Shown: positions 23,905 to 34,833, numbered from the stretch's first letter. The stretch: DNA of 42,381 nucleotides from Gammaproteobacteria bacterium (GCA_026196275.1 JAPHTQ010000007.1:1-42381), one strand, 5' to 3'. The notes: generated by a model from the letters alone, not told the origin. Numbers and translations: made by a program.

Positions 23905-24891
23905 TCACGTTTTCGCGACCATCTGCAGCGCCACCTTGATGGCATACTCCAGGCTACCGGTTTCGGCCTTGCCGCTGCCGGCAAGATCGAGCGCGGTGCC
24001 GTGATCCACCGAAGTGCGGATAAATGGCAGGCCGAGGGTGATGTTGACGGCGCGCCCGAAGCCCATGTGTTTGAGCACCGGCAGCCCCTGGTCGTGGTAC
24101 ATCGCCAGTACCGCATCGGCTTCATTGAGGTAGCGGGGGGTGAACAGGGTATCGGCCGGCAGCGGGCCATAAAGCTGCATCCCCTCGCCTCGCAACTGCT
24201 CCAGCAGTGGGGCGATGATCTCCAACTCCTCGCGGCCAAGGTGGCCGCCTTCGCCGGCATGGGGATTGAGGCCGCAGACCATGATGCGTGGCGAGTCGAT
24301 GCCGAAGTGGTTGCGCAGGTCGTGGTGCAGGACGCGCAGTACCTCATCGAGCAGCGGTCGGGTGATCGCTCCGCTGACCTCGGCCAGTGGCAGGTGGGTG
24401 GTGGCCAGGGCCACCCGCAACCCCTCGGTGGCGAGCATCATCACTACCCGTGGTGTGGCGGTACGCTCGGCCAGAAACTCGGTGTGACCGGTAAAGGGGA
24501 TGCCGGCGTCATTGATCACCCCTTTGTGTACCGGGCCGGTGACCAGGGCTGCGAAGTGGTCGTTGCAGCAGCCGTCCACGGCAAGGCGCAGGGTCTGCAG
24601 CAGATAGTCGGCATTGGCCGGATCGAGATGCCCGGGCCGTGCCGGGTTGGCCAGGGCAACGGGCAGTATAGTCAGCTCGCCGGCCTTATTGGCGGCAGCA
24701 GGTGTACCGGATTCAAACTGCCGCAAGCTCAGCGGCAGTCCAAGCTGTGCCGCCCGTTGCTGCAACAGCTCCGGAGCGGCGATCGCCACCAGCTCCGCCG
24801 GCTGCGGCTGTTGTGCCAGCTGGATGCACAGGTCGGGGCCGATCCCGGCCGGTTCTCCGGGGGTGAGGGCCAGGCGAGGGGGAGTGGTCAT
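23905..24891 (-). CDS. pdxA: 4-hydroxythreonine-4-phosphate dehydrogenase PdxA
   Basis: Encodes 328 residues, the usual length. PdxA oxidises 4-phosphohydroxy-threonine in the DXP-dependent pyridoxal phosphate pathway. Start [20 protein letters not shown] is canonical; [37 protein letters not shown] and [14 protein letters not shown] carry the metal-binding histidines. The open frame runs upstream through surA in another phase, but the ATG at 24891 is certain. It begins 4 nt after the surA stop. Confidence 0.95.
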   Translation of the reverse strand: MTTPPRLALTPGEPAGIGPDLCIQLAQQPQPAELVAIAAPELLQQRAAQLGLPLSLRQFESGTPAAANKAGELTILPVALANPARPGHLDPANADYLLQTLRLAVDGCCNDHFAALVTGPVHKGVINDAGIPFTGHTEFLAERTATPRVVMMLATEGLRVALATTHLPLAEVSGAITRPLLDEVLRVLHHDLRNHFGIDSPRIMVCGLNPHAGEGGHLGREELEIIAPLLEQLRGEGMQLYGPLPADTLFTPRYLNEADAVLAMYHDQGLPVLKHMGFGRAVNITLGLPFIRTSVDHGTALDLAGSGKAETGSLEYAIKVALQMVAKT

Positions 24892-24895
24892 TGCG

Positions 24896-26191
24896 CTAGC
24901 GCTCGAGGCGGTACTCCACATAGGCCTCGTCACGCAGGCGTCGGATCCAGGCCTGGGTCTGCTCCTCGATCTTGCGCTCGCGCAGCGTCTTGAAGGCCTG
25001 GTTACGCAGCATCTCGTCGGTGTTGTCGTGATCGCGCCAGCCCAGCGGTTGCACGATATGCCAGCCGAACTGGCTCTGGAAAGGCTGGCTGAGCTGGTCC
25101 ACCGGGGTCTCCTTGAGGGCTTCAGTGAAGGCGCCGACGTAGATCGCCGGATCCGCCCAGCCCAGCTCTCCCCCCTTGGTGGCGGAACCGGGATCATCGG
25201 AGTTGGCACGCGCCAGGGCAGCGAAGTCTTCGCCGCCGACGATGCGTTCACGCAGTCTTTGCAGCCGCTCGCGCGCCTCGTTATCGGAGACCAGCTCACT
25301 GGTACGGATCAGAATGTGGCGGGCGTTCACCTGGCGGATGATCGCCTTCTCCTCGCCCCGTTTCTGTTCCAGCTGCAGGATGTGAAAACCGCTGCTGCTG
25401 CGGATCACTGGACTGAGTTCGCCCGGCTGCATCTGCATCACGATATCGGCAAACAGGGTTGGTAACTGGCCGGCGCGTCGCCAGCCCAGATCGCCCCCCT
25501 CCAGTGCCTGCTGGCCGTCGGAGTGGGCCATGGCGACCTGACGGAAATCCTCACCCTGTTGTAGCCGGCTCAGCAGTCCTTCCGCCTTTTTCCCCGCCTG
25601 CGTAACCTGTTCCGGTGAGGCGTTGCCGGGCAGCGAGACCAGGATGTGACGAAGCCGGTACTCGGTGTCCTTCTCATCCTGCTGCTGACGAGCCTCAAGA
25701 AAGGCGTCCACCTCGTGTGGCGCAACATTGACGCGATTATCGACCTGTTTGCTTTTCAGCTGTGAGATCAGTACCTCGTTGCGGATCTGCTCGCGGAAGA
25801 AGGCGAAACTCATTCCATCGGCTTCCAGCGCGGCGCGAAACGCCTCCAGCGACAGACCGTTCTCGGTGGCGATATTGCCGATGATCGTGTTGAGCTGCTC
25901 ATCATTGACCTTGAGACCAACCTCACGGGCGTGGTTCAGTTGCAGTTTCTCGATAATCAGCCGCTCCAGAATCTGACGTTCAAGGATCTCCCTCGGCGGA
26001 AGTTGCAGGTTGCCTCGCTGGCGCAGTTGGGCGCTGATACTCTCTACCCGCTTGTTCAGTTCGTTCCAGGTGATGACATCGTCATCGACCACGGCGGCGA
26101 TACCGTTGAGCTCCTGCACGGCGGCATGAAGCGGGCTAAAGAGGGCGAATAGCAGAAGGAAGAGTGGAGTCAGTCGCATAGTGCTCATCAT
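24896..26191 (-). CDS. surA: Periplasmic chaperone / peptidyl-prolyl isomerase SurA
   Basis: Encodes 431 residues. A signal peptide (about residues 1-23, ending SPLHA) is followed by the SurA N-terminal chaperone region ([19 protein letters not shown]) and two parvulin domains ([11 protein letters not shown] and [22 protein letters not shown]). SurA escorts outer-membrane beta-barrels such as LptD to the Bam complex, so its position directly downstream of lptD is functionally coherent. Two ATGs occur in tandem at 26191/26188; no strong ribosome binding site is visible, which suggests coupling to lptD 19 nt upstream. Confidence 0.95.
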   Translation of the reverse strand: MMSTMRLTPLFLLLFALFSPLHAAVQELNGIAAVVDDDVITWNELNKRVESISAQLRQRGNLQLPPREILERQILERLIIEKLQLNHAREVGLKVNDEQLNTIIGNIATENGLSLEAFRAALEADGMSFAFFREQIRNEVLISQLKSKQVDNRVNVAPHEVDAFLEARQQQDEKDTEYRLRHILVSLPGNASPEQVTQAGKKAEGLLSRLQQGEDFRQVAMAHSDGQQALEGGDLGWRRAGQLPTLFADIVMQMQPGELSPVIRSSSGFHILQLEQKRGEEKAIIRQVNARHILIRTSELVSDNEARERLQRLRERIVGGEDFAALARANSDDPGSATKGGELGWADPAIYVGAFTEALKETPVDQLSQPFQSQFGWHIVQPLGWRDHDNTDEMLRNQAFKTLRERKIEEQTQAWIRRLRDEAYVEYRLER

Positions 26192-26210
26192 TGTCGGTTA
26201 GTCGTGCAGG

Positions 26211-28412
26211 TTAGTCATAGCCAAGGATACCACGCTCGATGGTCTCATCGAGACCACGGCCGAGGCTGGCCAGTCCCTTGAGTTCGAGTGTCAGGTAGAC
26301 GCTATGGTTCAATTCGTCGTCGACGGTGTCGCGCTGGGCCCGTGCCAACAGCTGAACGCTCCAGCAGCAGCTCTCATACTCCAGCCCGCCGATGGTGTCG
26401 AGTGAGATCTCGTTCTCCAGGTCGTACTGGTAACGACCGATCATCCGCCATTGCCGTGCCACCGGCCAGAACAGCGCCACATCGGCCTGCTCCAGGGCAT
26501 CTTCCCGGTTGTAGCGGTAGCCCATACTGATGATCTTGCGCTGCCCGGGTGAATAGCGCAGTTGTGTATTGAGCCGTTCTACCTGTTCCAGCTCCGGGTT
26601 CCACTGCTCGGTGACTCGAAAGTTGAGGGCATCGATGGGGCTCAGGGAGAGTTCGCCGATGATGTCCGAGGTGGTGCGGGTTTCCGCCTCACTTCCGCTG
26701 GTTAGTGTGACCCGGCGGTCTTCGAAGTAGTGGATCTGGCCGATGGCCGCCCGCGCCCGTTCCCTGCCGCTGCGCTCATCGAGCAGGCGGCTGGTGAGGG
26801 CAACGGTCAGCTGATCCGCATCGCCCTGACGGTCGGCGCCGCTGAAGCGGTTATCACTGAACATCTGACTGAAGCTGAAGTCGGGTGAACCGGTGTCGAA
26901 GAGCGGTAGCTCGTCCTGGTTCTCATAGGGGACCTTGAGGTAGAACAGGCGTGGTTCGAGGGTCTGCCTCAGGGGGGTATCACCCGCTTTCAGAGAGCGC
27001 TCGAAGAACAGTCCGCCATCTAGGGAGGCGATCGGCAGGGAGCGCTCAAGCTGTTGTTCTGTGTCCGCGCCATCATCCACCTGGTATTGCGTGTGTCGCC
27101 ATGCCGCTTTGGGGGTGAGGAACCATGCCGGTCCGCCCAGCGGCAGGCTTAGTGAGGGCTTGAGGTCTACCCGGTCTGCGGTGGGGGTGAGGGTTTCGTG
27201 GCGGAAGCGGACCGCCTCGCTCTCCAGGCCATAGCGCAGCTGGTTAAGACGATTGGGACTCTGGCCCTGCAGCTGTAACTGCGGCAGTCGCTGGTAGGGG
27301 GCAGTACCGCTCAGGGTCTGGTAGTCCTGGGCCCGGGCGAGGAATTGCCAGTAGCGATCGTTGTACTGCAGCTCGGCGCGTCGCTCCAGGTGGGTCTGGT
27401 TGCTGCTCTCATCGACATCGGCCAGGTCGTCGAGGAAAAACTCACTGTCAGAGGTGCGCCGGTAGGTCAGGGCGCTGTGCCAGCCGGCACTGAGGCGGGC
27501 GCTGTGCTGCAGCGAGAAATAGCTGCGGTCATCGCCGAAGAGCTTGTCATCATCCAGGTAGCTGCCGTTGAGCTGGCCACGGCTATTTTGGGTCAGAAAG
27601 CGGTACTCCCCTGTCAGCATGGGACCCCGGCGTGAGATGGACCGCGGGGTCAGGGTGGCGTCCTGGTTGGGGGCGATATTCCAGTAGACCGGCAGACTGA
27701 TATCGGTACCGTCACGCTCCGAGGTGCCGTAAGTGGGTGGGAGCAGGCCGCTTTTTCGCCCCTCCAGCGGAAAGTTCAGGTAGGGGCTGTAGAAAAACGG
27801 GACCCCCTTGAAGGAGAGGGTGGCATGGCGGGCCTCGCCGGTGTTGCTCGATTGATCCAGGCTCAGTTCGCTGGCCTTGAGTTCCCAGTCGGTCTGGCCG
27901 GGGTTGCAGGTGGTGTAGCGAAGCTCCTCAAGGCGCAGGTGTCTGGGGTCATCCACCTCGATGCGTGCGGCGCTGCCAAAGCCGTGGGTCCCCGGCAGGT
28001 AGAAACGGGCCTGCTCGAAACTGCCGCGCTGTGCCTCCAGCATGAATTTTGCCTGCTCGCCCTCGATCTCCAGGGCATCGCCGCGGTAGCTGATGTGGCC
28101 CTGCAGCAGCAGACGGTCCTCGCTGCGGTAGTACTCCGCCTGATCACCCAGCAACGTGGCCTGGTCGCGCTGGATCACCACATCACCCAGTAGCCGGGTG
28201 ACCTGATCCGCTTCGGCAAAGACCTCATTGGCGCTGGCCTGGGTGGTCCCCGGTGTCGCCGGCTCATAGGGGGGGAGCGCCGGGGCGCGACTGTCCACCA
28301 CCGGCGGACAGAGAGCCCACCGCTCATCGGTCTCTGCCGCGGCAAGCGCCATCGGCAGACTCAATGCGGCCGCGCTGGCAAGGCTAATGGCTGTAATCGC
28401 AATTCGTTTCAC
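26211..28412 (-). CDS. lptD: LPS-assembly outer-membrane protein LptD
   Basis: Encodes 733 residues: signal peptide (about 1-26), periplasmic OstA-type beta-jellyroll with ATLLGDQAEYYRSEDRLLLQGH, then a large C-terminal barrel. With LptE it inserts lipopolysaccharide into the outer leaflet. Four cysteines are conserved at 35, 169, 682 and 683 (ESCCW), matching the non-consecutive disulfides needed for E. coli LptD maturation. First gene of the lptD-surA-pdxA cluster and divergent from the gene at 28686; the 273-nt gap must hold both promoters. Confidence 0.95.
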   Translation of the reverse strand: MKRIAITAISLASAAALSLPMALAAAETDERWALCPPVVDSRAPALPPYEPATPGTTQASANEVFAEADQVTRLLGDVVIQRDQATLLGDQAEYYRSEDRLLLQGHISYRGDALEIEGEQAKFMLEAQRGSFEQARFYLPGTHGFGSAARIEVDDPRHLRLEELRYTTCNPGQTDWELKASELSLDQSSNTGEARHATLSFKGVPFFYSPYLNFPLEGRKSGLLPPTYGTSERDGTDISLPVYWNIAPNQDATLTPRSISRRGPMLTGEYRFLTQNSRGQLNGSYLDDDKLFGDDRSYFSLQHSARLSAGWHSALTYRRTSDSEFFLDDLADVDESSNQTHLERRAELQYNDRYWQFLARAQDYQTLSGTAPYQRLPQLQLQGQSPNRLNQLRYGLESEAVRFRHETLTPTADRVDLKPSLSLPLGGPAWFLTPKAAWRHTQYQVDDGADTEQQLERSLPIASLDGGLFFERSLKAGDTPLRQTLEPRLFYLKVPYENQDELPLFDTGSPDFSFSQMFSDNRFSGADRQGDADQLTVALTSRLLDERSGRERARAAIGQIHYFEDRRVTLTSGSEAETRTTSDIIGELSLSPIDALNFRVTEQWNPELEQVERLNTQLRYSPGQRKIISMGYRYNREDALEQADVALFWPVARQWRMIGRYQYDLENEISLDTIGGLEYESCCWSVQLLARAQRDTVDDELNHSVYLTLELKGLASLGRGLDETIERGILGYD

Positions 28413-28685
28413 AACAGTGGTTTAAAGGTAGTGGCAAAATACGGGGCCAGTGATTATGGCTATTTTCATCGATTGCGCAGGCCGCTATTGTTTGCGAACA
28501 TCGGCCGGATCCATGCAACACGCGGCTCAGGGCGGCTAAAATCGCACAGATCCCGGGCAGCATCAACGGGATTCTCTCCCTTTCCGTATTTGTAGCGTGT
28601 TGCATTTCGCATTTGTGGCACCAGGGGATCTGGCATACTCTGCAGCCAATCCGGATCAATGTCGTTTCAACCAAAGGAAACTCTT

Positions 28686-29402
28686 ATGCCTAAAGTTCTC
28701 TATGCCCTGCCACTGTTGTCGCTCTTTGCTTCACCGCTGCTGGCGGACGACATCGATGCCCTGGGCAGTCTCAGTCAGGCACAGTTCAGGGCCCTCTCCG
28801 AGGATTTGGGGGCTGCGCTAAGCTACAAGGCGCTTAGCCCGGCAGAGCCGCTGGGGGTCACCGGTATTGACGTCGGTATGGAGGTAAGCGCAACCGACAT
28901 TGAGAATACCGCTGCCTTCGATGCGGCCTGTGGCGGCTGCGGCACGGAGACACTGGTTATCCCCAAGCTGCACCTGCACAAGGGGTTGCCCGCCTCATTC
29001 GACATCGGCCTGGTACTCGGTTCGGTGCCCGGCAGTAACGTCAAACTCAGCGGGGTGGAACTGCGCTACGCCTTGATCGATGGTGGTATGGCGCTTCCCG
29101 CCGTGGCGCTGCGTGCCAGTTACAGCGAACTCAGCGGGGTGGATGAGCTGTCAATGAACAGCAGCGGGATGGAGCTGACCGTCTCCAAGGGGCTGACCAT
29201 GGTTACCCCTTACGCCGGCATCGGCCGGCACTGGATCAACAGCAATCCTGCAGGCAGTACCGGACTGGCGGATGAGGAGTTCACCCAGGACAAGCTCTTC
29301 GCCGGGGCCAATCTTAATCTGGGTCTGATGAACCTGGCCTTTGAGGTGGACCGCAGCGGCGACAGTGAAAGCTACAGCGCCAAACTGGGTTTCCGTTTCT
29401 AG
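28686..29402 (+). CDS. Putative outer-membrane beta-barrel protein (DUF6588-like)
   Basis: Encodes 238 residues. A clear signal peptide (MPKVLYALPLLSLFASPLLA, cleavage near residue 20) precedes an acidic region and alternating hydrophobic strands. The final segment ends in phenylalanine (SYSAKLGFRF), the signature of Bam-inserted barrels. A CGGC motif near residue 83 could form a disulfide. The family resemblance is from memory and function is unknown. ATG 28686 has AAAGGAAA upstream. amgK follows after 8 nt, so this gene shares its transcript and may have an envelope role. Confidence 0.72.
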   Translation: MPKVLYALPLLSLFASPLLADDIDALGSLSQAQFRALSEDLGAALSYKALSPAEPLGVTGIDVGMEVSATDIENTAAFDAACGGCGTETLVIPKLHLHKGLPASFDIGLVLGSVPGSNVKLSGVELRYALIDGGMALPAVALRASYSELSGVDELSMNSSGMELTVSKGLTMVTPYAGIGRHWINSNPAGSTGLADEEFTQDKLFAGANLNLGLMNLAFEVDRSGDSESYSAKLGFRF

Positions 29403-29410
29403 AGGATAAT

Positions 29411-30412
29411 ATGTCGCAACGTCTGGAGCAGTTGAATCACTGGCTGAGCAACGCCGTGGGCTTGCCGGAATACCGCATCGCCCCTGCCTCCTCCGATGCC
29501 AGTTTTCGCCGCTATTTTCGCATCCGCTTTGCCGGCGAGAGCCGCATCGTGATGGATGCCCCACCGGAGAAGGAGGACAGTCGGCCCTTTGTGCGTATCG
29601 GTCGGCAACTGCGGGAGATCGGTCTCAACGTGCCGGAGATCCTGGCCGAGGATCTGGGGCAGGGTTTTTTGCTGCTCAGTGACCTGGGCGAGAGGCAGTA
29701 TCTCGATGTGCTCGATGCGCAGAACGTGGAGCGGCTCTATGGCGATGCCATGGGGGCGCTGGCCACGCTGCAGGCCTGTGGGCCCGATGCGCAGGCGCTG
29801 CCGCCCTATGACCGCGAGTTGCTGTGGCGGGAGATGGTGCTGTTCCGGGAGTGGTACCTGGAGAGACACCTGGGGCTGGTCCTCAGTGACAGTGAGCAGA
29901 GGGTGCTGGATGAGACCTTCGAGCAGCTGGTGACCAGTGCGCTGGAGCAGCCGAAGGTGAGCGTGCACCGTGACTACCATTCGCGCAACCTGATGGTCAG
30001 CGAACACAACCCCGGTATCCTCGACTTCCAGGATGCGGTGCACGGACCCATCACCTACGACCTGGTCTCTCTGCTGCGCGACTGCTATATCGCCTGGCCG
30101 CGTGAGCAGGTCGAGGAGTGGGTCAGGGGCTACCACGATATCGCGATCGATCACGGCATCCTGCGTGAGCACCAGGAGGAGCGCTTCCTGCGCTGGTTCG
30201 ATCTGATGGGGGTGCAGCGTCACCTCAAGGCGACGGGTATCTTTGCCCGTCTCAACCACCGTGACGGCAAGCCCGGCTATCTCAACGATATCCCGCGTAC
30301 CCTCGGTTATGTGGCGGAGGTGAGTGGGCGTTATCCACAGCTGCGGCCGTTTATGCACCTGCTGGAAGATAAAGGTGTTTTAGGTTACATATCGAAGCCG
30401 GCTTTTTTGTAG
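29411..30412 (+). CDS. amgK: N-acetylmuramate/N-acetylglucosamine kinase AmgK
   Basis: Encodes 333 residues of the aminoglycoside-phosphotransferase-like kinase fold. HRDYHSRNLMV (catalytic loop) and ILDFQDAVHGPITYDLVSLLRD (metal site) are typical of AmgK, which phosphorylates the anomeric hydroxyl of MurNAc during peptidoglycan recycling. The start has GAGGATAAT as ribosome binding site. The partner MurU is encoded at 31065, but a minus-strand Sel1 gene sits between them, so the pair is not contiguous here. Divergence from lptD is conserved in pseudomonads. Confidence 0.9.
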   Translation: MSQRLEQLNHWLSNAVGLPEYRIAPASSDASFRRYFRIRFAGESRIVMDAPPEKEDSRPFVRIGRQLREIGLNVPEILAEDLGQGFLLLSDLGERQYLDVLDAQNVERLYGDAMGALATLQACGPDAQALPPYDRELLWREMVLFREWYLERHLGLVLSDSEQRVLDETFEQLVTSALEQPKVSVHRDYHSRNLMVSEHNPGILDFQDAVHGPITYDLVSLLRDCYIAWPREQVEEWVRGYHDIAIDHGILREHQEERFLRWFDLMGVQRHLKATGIFARLNHRDGKPGYLNDIPRTLGYVAEVSGRYPQLRPFMHLLEDKGVLGYISKPAFL

Positions 30413-30822
30413 TACTCTTTCGCCTTCTCCTCGTCCTGCTCCACACCGTTGCCCTCCTGGTACATCATCCCCAGGGTGGTCAGGGAGCCGACCAGTCCCT
30501 GTGCCGCAGCAAGCTCAAACCACTTCATCGCCTCGCTCGGGTCCTTCTCCACCCCCTCGCCCTCAAGGTACATAAAGCCCATGCCGTGCTGCGCCATGGC
30601 GTGTCCCTTTTCGGCGGCGGCGCGCATCATCCTGACCGCCTCAGGCAGGTTTTGCGCGCCCAGCAGACCATTCTGTTGCATGATGGCGACGCGGTACTGG
30701 GCCTCGAGGTTACCCTCCTCGGCCAGAGGTGAGAGCAGCTGCATCGCGGTGCCGAAGTGCTTGCCCTCGAAGGCCGTAATGCCGCTGTTCAGGTCCATAT
30801 CATTATTGCTGATGTCATTCAC
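30385..30822 (-). CDS. Sel1-like repeat protein
   Basis: Encodes about 145 residues, mostly three Sel1/TPR-like repeats (EAQYRVAIMQQNGLLGAQNLPEA, MAQHGMGFMYLEGEGVEKDPSEA, GSLTTLGMMYQEGNGVEQDEEKA), a protein-binding solenoid with no signal peptide. A GTG at 30822 is chosen because AGGAG lies 7 nt upstream; TTG 30837 and ATG 30798 are alternatives. Its 3' end overlaps amgK by 28 nt in convergent orientation, and it splits amgK from murU. The partner protein is unknown. Confidence 0.85.
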   Translation of the reverse strand: MNDISNNDMDLNSGITAFEGKHFGTAMQLLSPLAEEGNLEAQYRVAIMQQNGLLGAQNLPEAVRMMRAAAEKGHAMAQHGMGFMYLEGEGVEKDPSEAMKWFELAAAQGLVGSLTTLGMMYQEGNGVEQDEEKAKEYYKKAGFDM

Positions 30823-30989
30823 GCTGCTGCTCCTCAATCTTGTAGGATGTCTGATGCCCGCCGGGCAATGCTACACATTCAAATGGAGGGGACGTCGGTG
30901 CTTTTCAAGGCAAGGGCCTGCCGCTGGCGGGGGGCGTCTGCTACCGGTTCGCCTGTGCGGTTGTGGTTGAGGGCCAGTTTTGCCAATAA

Positions 30990-31736
<747 letters not shown>

Positions 31737-31738
31737 AC

Positions 31739-33172
31739 ATGGGCCAGGAGATTATTGCCTCACGTTTCAGGAAACAGGACTTCACCCGCTTTGCCCGGGC
31801 GCTGGCGCAAGAGACCGCGCTGTTGCAACAGTGGCACGAGCAAGGGAGGCTGTCAGGTCGTCGCGGCATCGGCGGTTTCGAGCTCGAGGCCTGGTTAGTG
31901 GATGCCGAGGGTAATCCTGCACCGATCAATGAAGAGTACCTGGCGCTGCTCGGTGACAGCGCCCTTTACAGTCCCGAGTTGTCGCGTTTCAATGTCGAGC
32001 TCAACAGTTCGCCGCTGGCGCTGGAGGGCGATGCACTGGCGCGGATGCAGCGTGAGCTGGAGACGAACTGGCAGCGCTGCCGCGCGGTGGCGCAGCAGCT
32101 GGATGCGGATCTGGTGATGATCGGCATTCTGCCGACGGTGCGCGATACCATGCTGAGTCTGCAGAATATGTCGCAGATGGAGCGCTACCGGGCACTCAAT
32201 GAACAGGTGTTGCGTCTGCGCCAGGGACGACCGCTGGAGCTGAATATCGTCGGTGAACAGCACTTGGAGGCGCTGCACGGTGATGTGATGCTGGAGGCGG
32301 CCACCACCTCGTTCCAGCTCCACCTGCAGGTGGAGCCTGAAAAAGCGGTGCGTTATTACAATGCCATGCAGATCCTCTCCGCACCGATGGTGGCGATCAG
32401 CGCCAACTCACCCCTGCTGTTCGGCAAGCGGCTGTGGCAGGAGACCCGCATCCCGCTGTTTGAGCAGGCGGTGGCGATCGGCGGTATCGCCGGCGGCGCC
32501 TTCGGTCCGCTCAGGCGGGTCTCCTTTGGTAGTGGCTATGCCCGCTACAGCTTGATGGAGGTATTTGAGGAAAACGCCGAGCACTTTCCGCTGTTGTTGC
32601 CCGTGGAGCTGGGGGATGAACCTGCGCAGCTGAGCCACCTGCGTCTGCACAACGGTACCATCTGGCGCTGGAACCGGCCGCTGATCGGTTTTGATGAGGA
32701 TGGTACGGCACACCTGCGTATTGAGCACAGGGTGATCCCCGCCGGCCCGACAATTATCGATGCGATAGCCAATGCCGCGCTGTTTTACGGCCTGGTAGAG
32801 GCACTGGCGGGGCAGAGTACCCCGGCGGAGCAGCAACTGGAGTTCTTTCAGGCAAGGGATAACTTCTATGCCGCCGCGCGTTACGGGCTTAATGCCCAGG
32901 TTACCTGGCTGGACGGGCGTCGTGGTCGCATGGCGGAGTTGCTGCAGCGGCTGCTGCCGCTGGCCCGCCAGGGGCTGGTGCAGCTGGGTTGTGAGCCTCG
33001 GCTCAGTGAATACTATCTATCTGTGATCGCGCAGCGGCTGCATAGCGGCCAGACCGGCAGCGCCTGGCAACTGGGCTATCTGGATCGCCATGGCGAGGAT
33101 CTGGCGGCGATGCTCGCTGCCTACCGCGAAGGACAGGAGAGCGGCAAGCCGGTGCATGCGTGGCGCCTGTAG
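31739..33172 (+). CDS. GCS2-type glutamate-cysteine ligase-like carboxylate-amine ligase
   Basis: Encodes 477 residues of the glutamine-synthetase-like fold. GIGGFELEAWLVD near residue 44 supplies the metal-binding glutamates, FNVELNSSPL and SFQLHLQV follow, and the C-terminal LRIEHRVIPAGPTIIDAIANAALFYGLV is characteristic of the family. Members form amide bonds between a carboxylate (often glutamate) and an amine. Whether cysteine is the substrate is unknown. AGGAGTAAAC precedes the start. Coupling to murU (2-nt gap) and the M14 gene downstream suggest a modification pathway. Confidence 0.8.
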   Translation: MGQEIIASRFRKQDFTRFARALAQETALLQQWHEQGRLSGRRGIGGFELEAWLVDAEGNPAPINEEYLALLGDSALYSPELSRFNVELNSSPLALEGDALARMQRELETNWQRCRAVAQQLDADLVMIGILPTVRDTMLSLQNMSQMERYRALNEQVLRLRQGRPLELNIVGEQHLEALHGDVMLEAATTSFQLHLQVEPEKAVRYYNAMQILSAPMVAISANSPLLFGKRLWQETRIPLFEQAVAIGGIAGGAFGPLRRVSFGSGYARYSLMEVFEENAEHFPLLLPVELGDEPAQLSHLRLHNGTIWRWNRPLIGFDEDGTAHLRIEHRVIPAGPTIIDAIANAALFYGLVEALAGQSTPAEQQLEFFQARDNFYAAARYGLNAQVTWLDGRRGRMAELLQRLLPLARQGLVQLGCEPRLSEYYLSVIAQRLHSGQTGSAWQLGYLDRHGEDLAAMLAAYREGQESGKPVHAWRL

Positions 33173-33272
33173 CCGACCAGCGGGCCCGAAGGCCCGTGTG
33201 AACAGGCCGTTCGGCACAACCATGGCGATCCCTTGTGATCTCGGTGGTGAACAATCAACTACAGGAGAATCC

Positions 33273-34268
33273 ATGCTGACAGAACTGAACGCCATCCCCG
33301 AGGGGCTGCTGGAACTGCCCGCCGGACGGCTGCATGAGCGACTCGATGGCCCGACCCTGATCCACCTGCCGGGGCGCCAGCCGCGGCCGCTGTTCGTCTC
33401 GGTGTTGTTACATGGTAACGAGGACACCGGTTGGGAGGCGATGCGTCTGCTGCTGCAAAACTACGCACACAGGACCTTGCCGCGGGCCCTGTCGCTGTTT
33501 ATCGGCAATATCGAGGCGGCCCGCGAGGGGGTGCGTCATCTGGAGGGCAAACCGGACTACAACCGCATCTGGAAGGGGGGCGAGAGCGAGGAGGCGAAGA
33601 TGGCGCAGGCGCTGGTCGGGAAGATGCGCGAGCGCAACGTCTTCGCCAGTATCGACATCCACAACAATACCGGTCTCAATCCGCACTACGCCTGCATCAA
33701 TCTGCTGCAACAGCCGTTCCTGCAGCTGGCCACGCTCTTCAGTCGCACCATCGTCTACTTCATCCGCCCCGACAGCGTACAGTCGATGGCCTTCAGCAAG
33801 CTCTGCCCGGCGGTGACCGTGGAGTGTGGCAAGGCGGGGCTGAGTCACAACACCGAACACGCCATGACTTTCGTCGAGGGGGCGCTGCACCTGGATCATT
33901 TTCCTGAGCACGCGGTGCCCGATACCGATTATGAACTCTATCACACCGTGGTGACGGTGAAGGTGCCGCAGACGATGCGCTACAGTTTCAGTGATCCGAG
34001 CGCCGATCTGGTTTTTCCAGGCGACCTGGATCATATGAACTTTCGCGAACTGCCGGCAGGTACCGAACTGGCGCGCATTGGTGGCGGCGCCCGACTGGAG
34101 GCGTGGGATGAGCGCGGTGAGGATGTGGCGGAGCGTTACTTTGATCTGGAAAACGGGCGACTCACCACCCGCCTGCCGGTGATGCCCTCAATGCTGACCC
34201 TGAACGAAGAGGTTATTCGTCAGGATTGTCTCTGCTACCTGATGGAGCGCTTGCCACCGATTAGCTAG
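33273..34268 (+). CDS. M14 / succinylglutamate desuccinylase-aspartoacylase family hydrolase
   Basis: Encodes 331 residues. The zinc site of the family is visible: LLHGNEDTGWEA (HxxE) near residue 47, then IDIHNNTG with the third histidine ligand, and VTVECGKAG with the catalytic glutamate. KPDYNRIW matches the substrate-carboxylate binding region. Such enzymes remove acyl or amino-acid groups from amides. ACAGGAGAATCC gives a strong ribosome binding site for ATG 33273; the longer frame overlaps the ligase gene and is rejected. The 100-nt gap makes co-transcription with the ligase likely. Confidence 0.82.
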   Translation: MLTELNAIPEGLLELPAGRLHERLDGPTLIHLPGRQPRPLFVSVLLHGNEDTGWEAMRLLLQNYAHRTLPRALSLFIGNIEAAREGVRHLEGKPDYNRIWKGGESEEAKMAQALVGKMRERNVFASIDIHNNTGLNPHYACINLLQQPFLQLATLFSRTIVYFIRPDSVQSMAFSKLCPAVTVECGKAGLSHNTEHAMTFVEGALHLDHFPEHAVPDTDYELYHTVVTVKVPQTMRYSFSDPSADLVFPGDLDHMNFRELPAGTELARIGGGARLEAWDERGEDVAERYFDLENGRLTTRLPVMPSMLTLNEEVIRQDCLCYLMERLPPIS

Positions 34269-34449
34269 CCGCAACATCCCTCAGTGAGGAGGGGCAGCAG
34301 AAACTCCAGCGTATTTTCGATAGCCTGGTTTACCTAAATGTGGTAAATCTGAAAACTCCGTCACAGATAAATGGGCAGTGATCGTCCATGGTTATTCCCA
34401 ACACGGTTGATTTCCCCGACGTATTTGCGAAAGAAAGAGAGATGCCGCT

Positions 34450-34833
34450 ATGAACGACAAGCGCTATCAGGTGATCTACACAGGCAGGCTCAAGCCGGGG
34501 CTTGATGCTGATACGGTCAAGAGCAACCTCGTCCTTTTACTCGGTATCGATGAGGTGAAGGCTGCGAAGCTGCTGCAGAGTGGGCCGCTATTGCTCAAGC
34601 GTTGCAACAGCGCGGTCGAGGCGCAGGTGCTGGCGGAGAAGTTCGAGCAGGCCGGGATTCTGTGTGGCGTGCATAATGGTGTTGCCGGCAGCGACAGCAA
34701 TCCGGGTGTTGAGGCCGGTGGTGAGAGCTCCCTGGTGCGCATGCTCCGGCATGTCTCCCCTTCGAGTGGCAGCGATAGTCCATCGCTGTTCAAGCGCCTC
34801 ATCGGTGGCGACCGGAAGCACCGTCGCGCCTGA
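34450..34833 (+). CDS. Small protein with modulator-like N-terminal domain, unknown function
   Basis: Encodes 127 residues. The first about 75 (RYQVIYTGRLKPGLDADTVKSNLVLLLGIDEVKAAKLL to AEKFEQAGILCGVH) resemble a compact alpha/beta domain that I recall at the N terminus of various membrane proteins. The rest is serine/glycine-rich, low complexity and basic at the end (GGDRKHRRA). No membrane segment is seen. A GAGAG tract lies about 10 nt upstream. In the 181-nt upstream gap an imperfect TTTACC/GGTAAA palindrome occurs near 34328. Confidence 0.6.
   Translation: MNDKRYQVIYTGRLKPGLDADTVKSNLVLLLGIDEVKAAKLLQSGPLLLKRCNSAVEAQVLAEKFEQAGILCGVHNGVAGSDSNPGVEAGGESSLVRMLRHVSPSSGSDSPSLFKRLIGGDRKHRRA

Noticed and set aside
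24892-25299. N-terminal extension of the pdxA frame
   Set aside because: Translates surA in the wrong phase; pdxA starts at ATG 24891 with the family N terminus.
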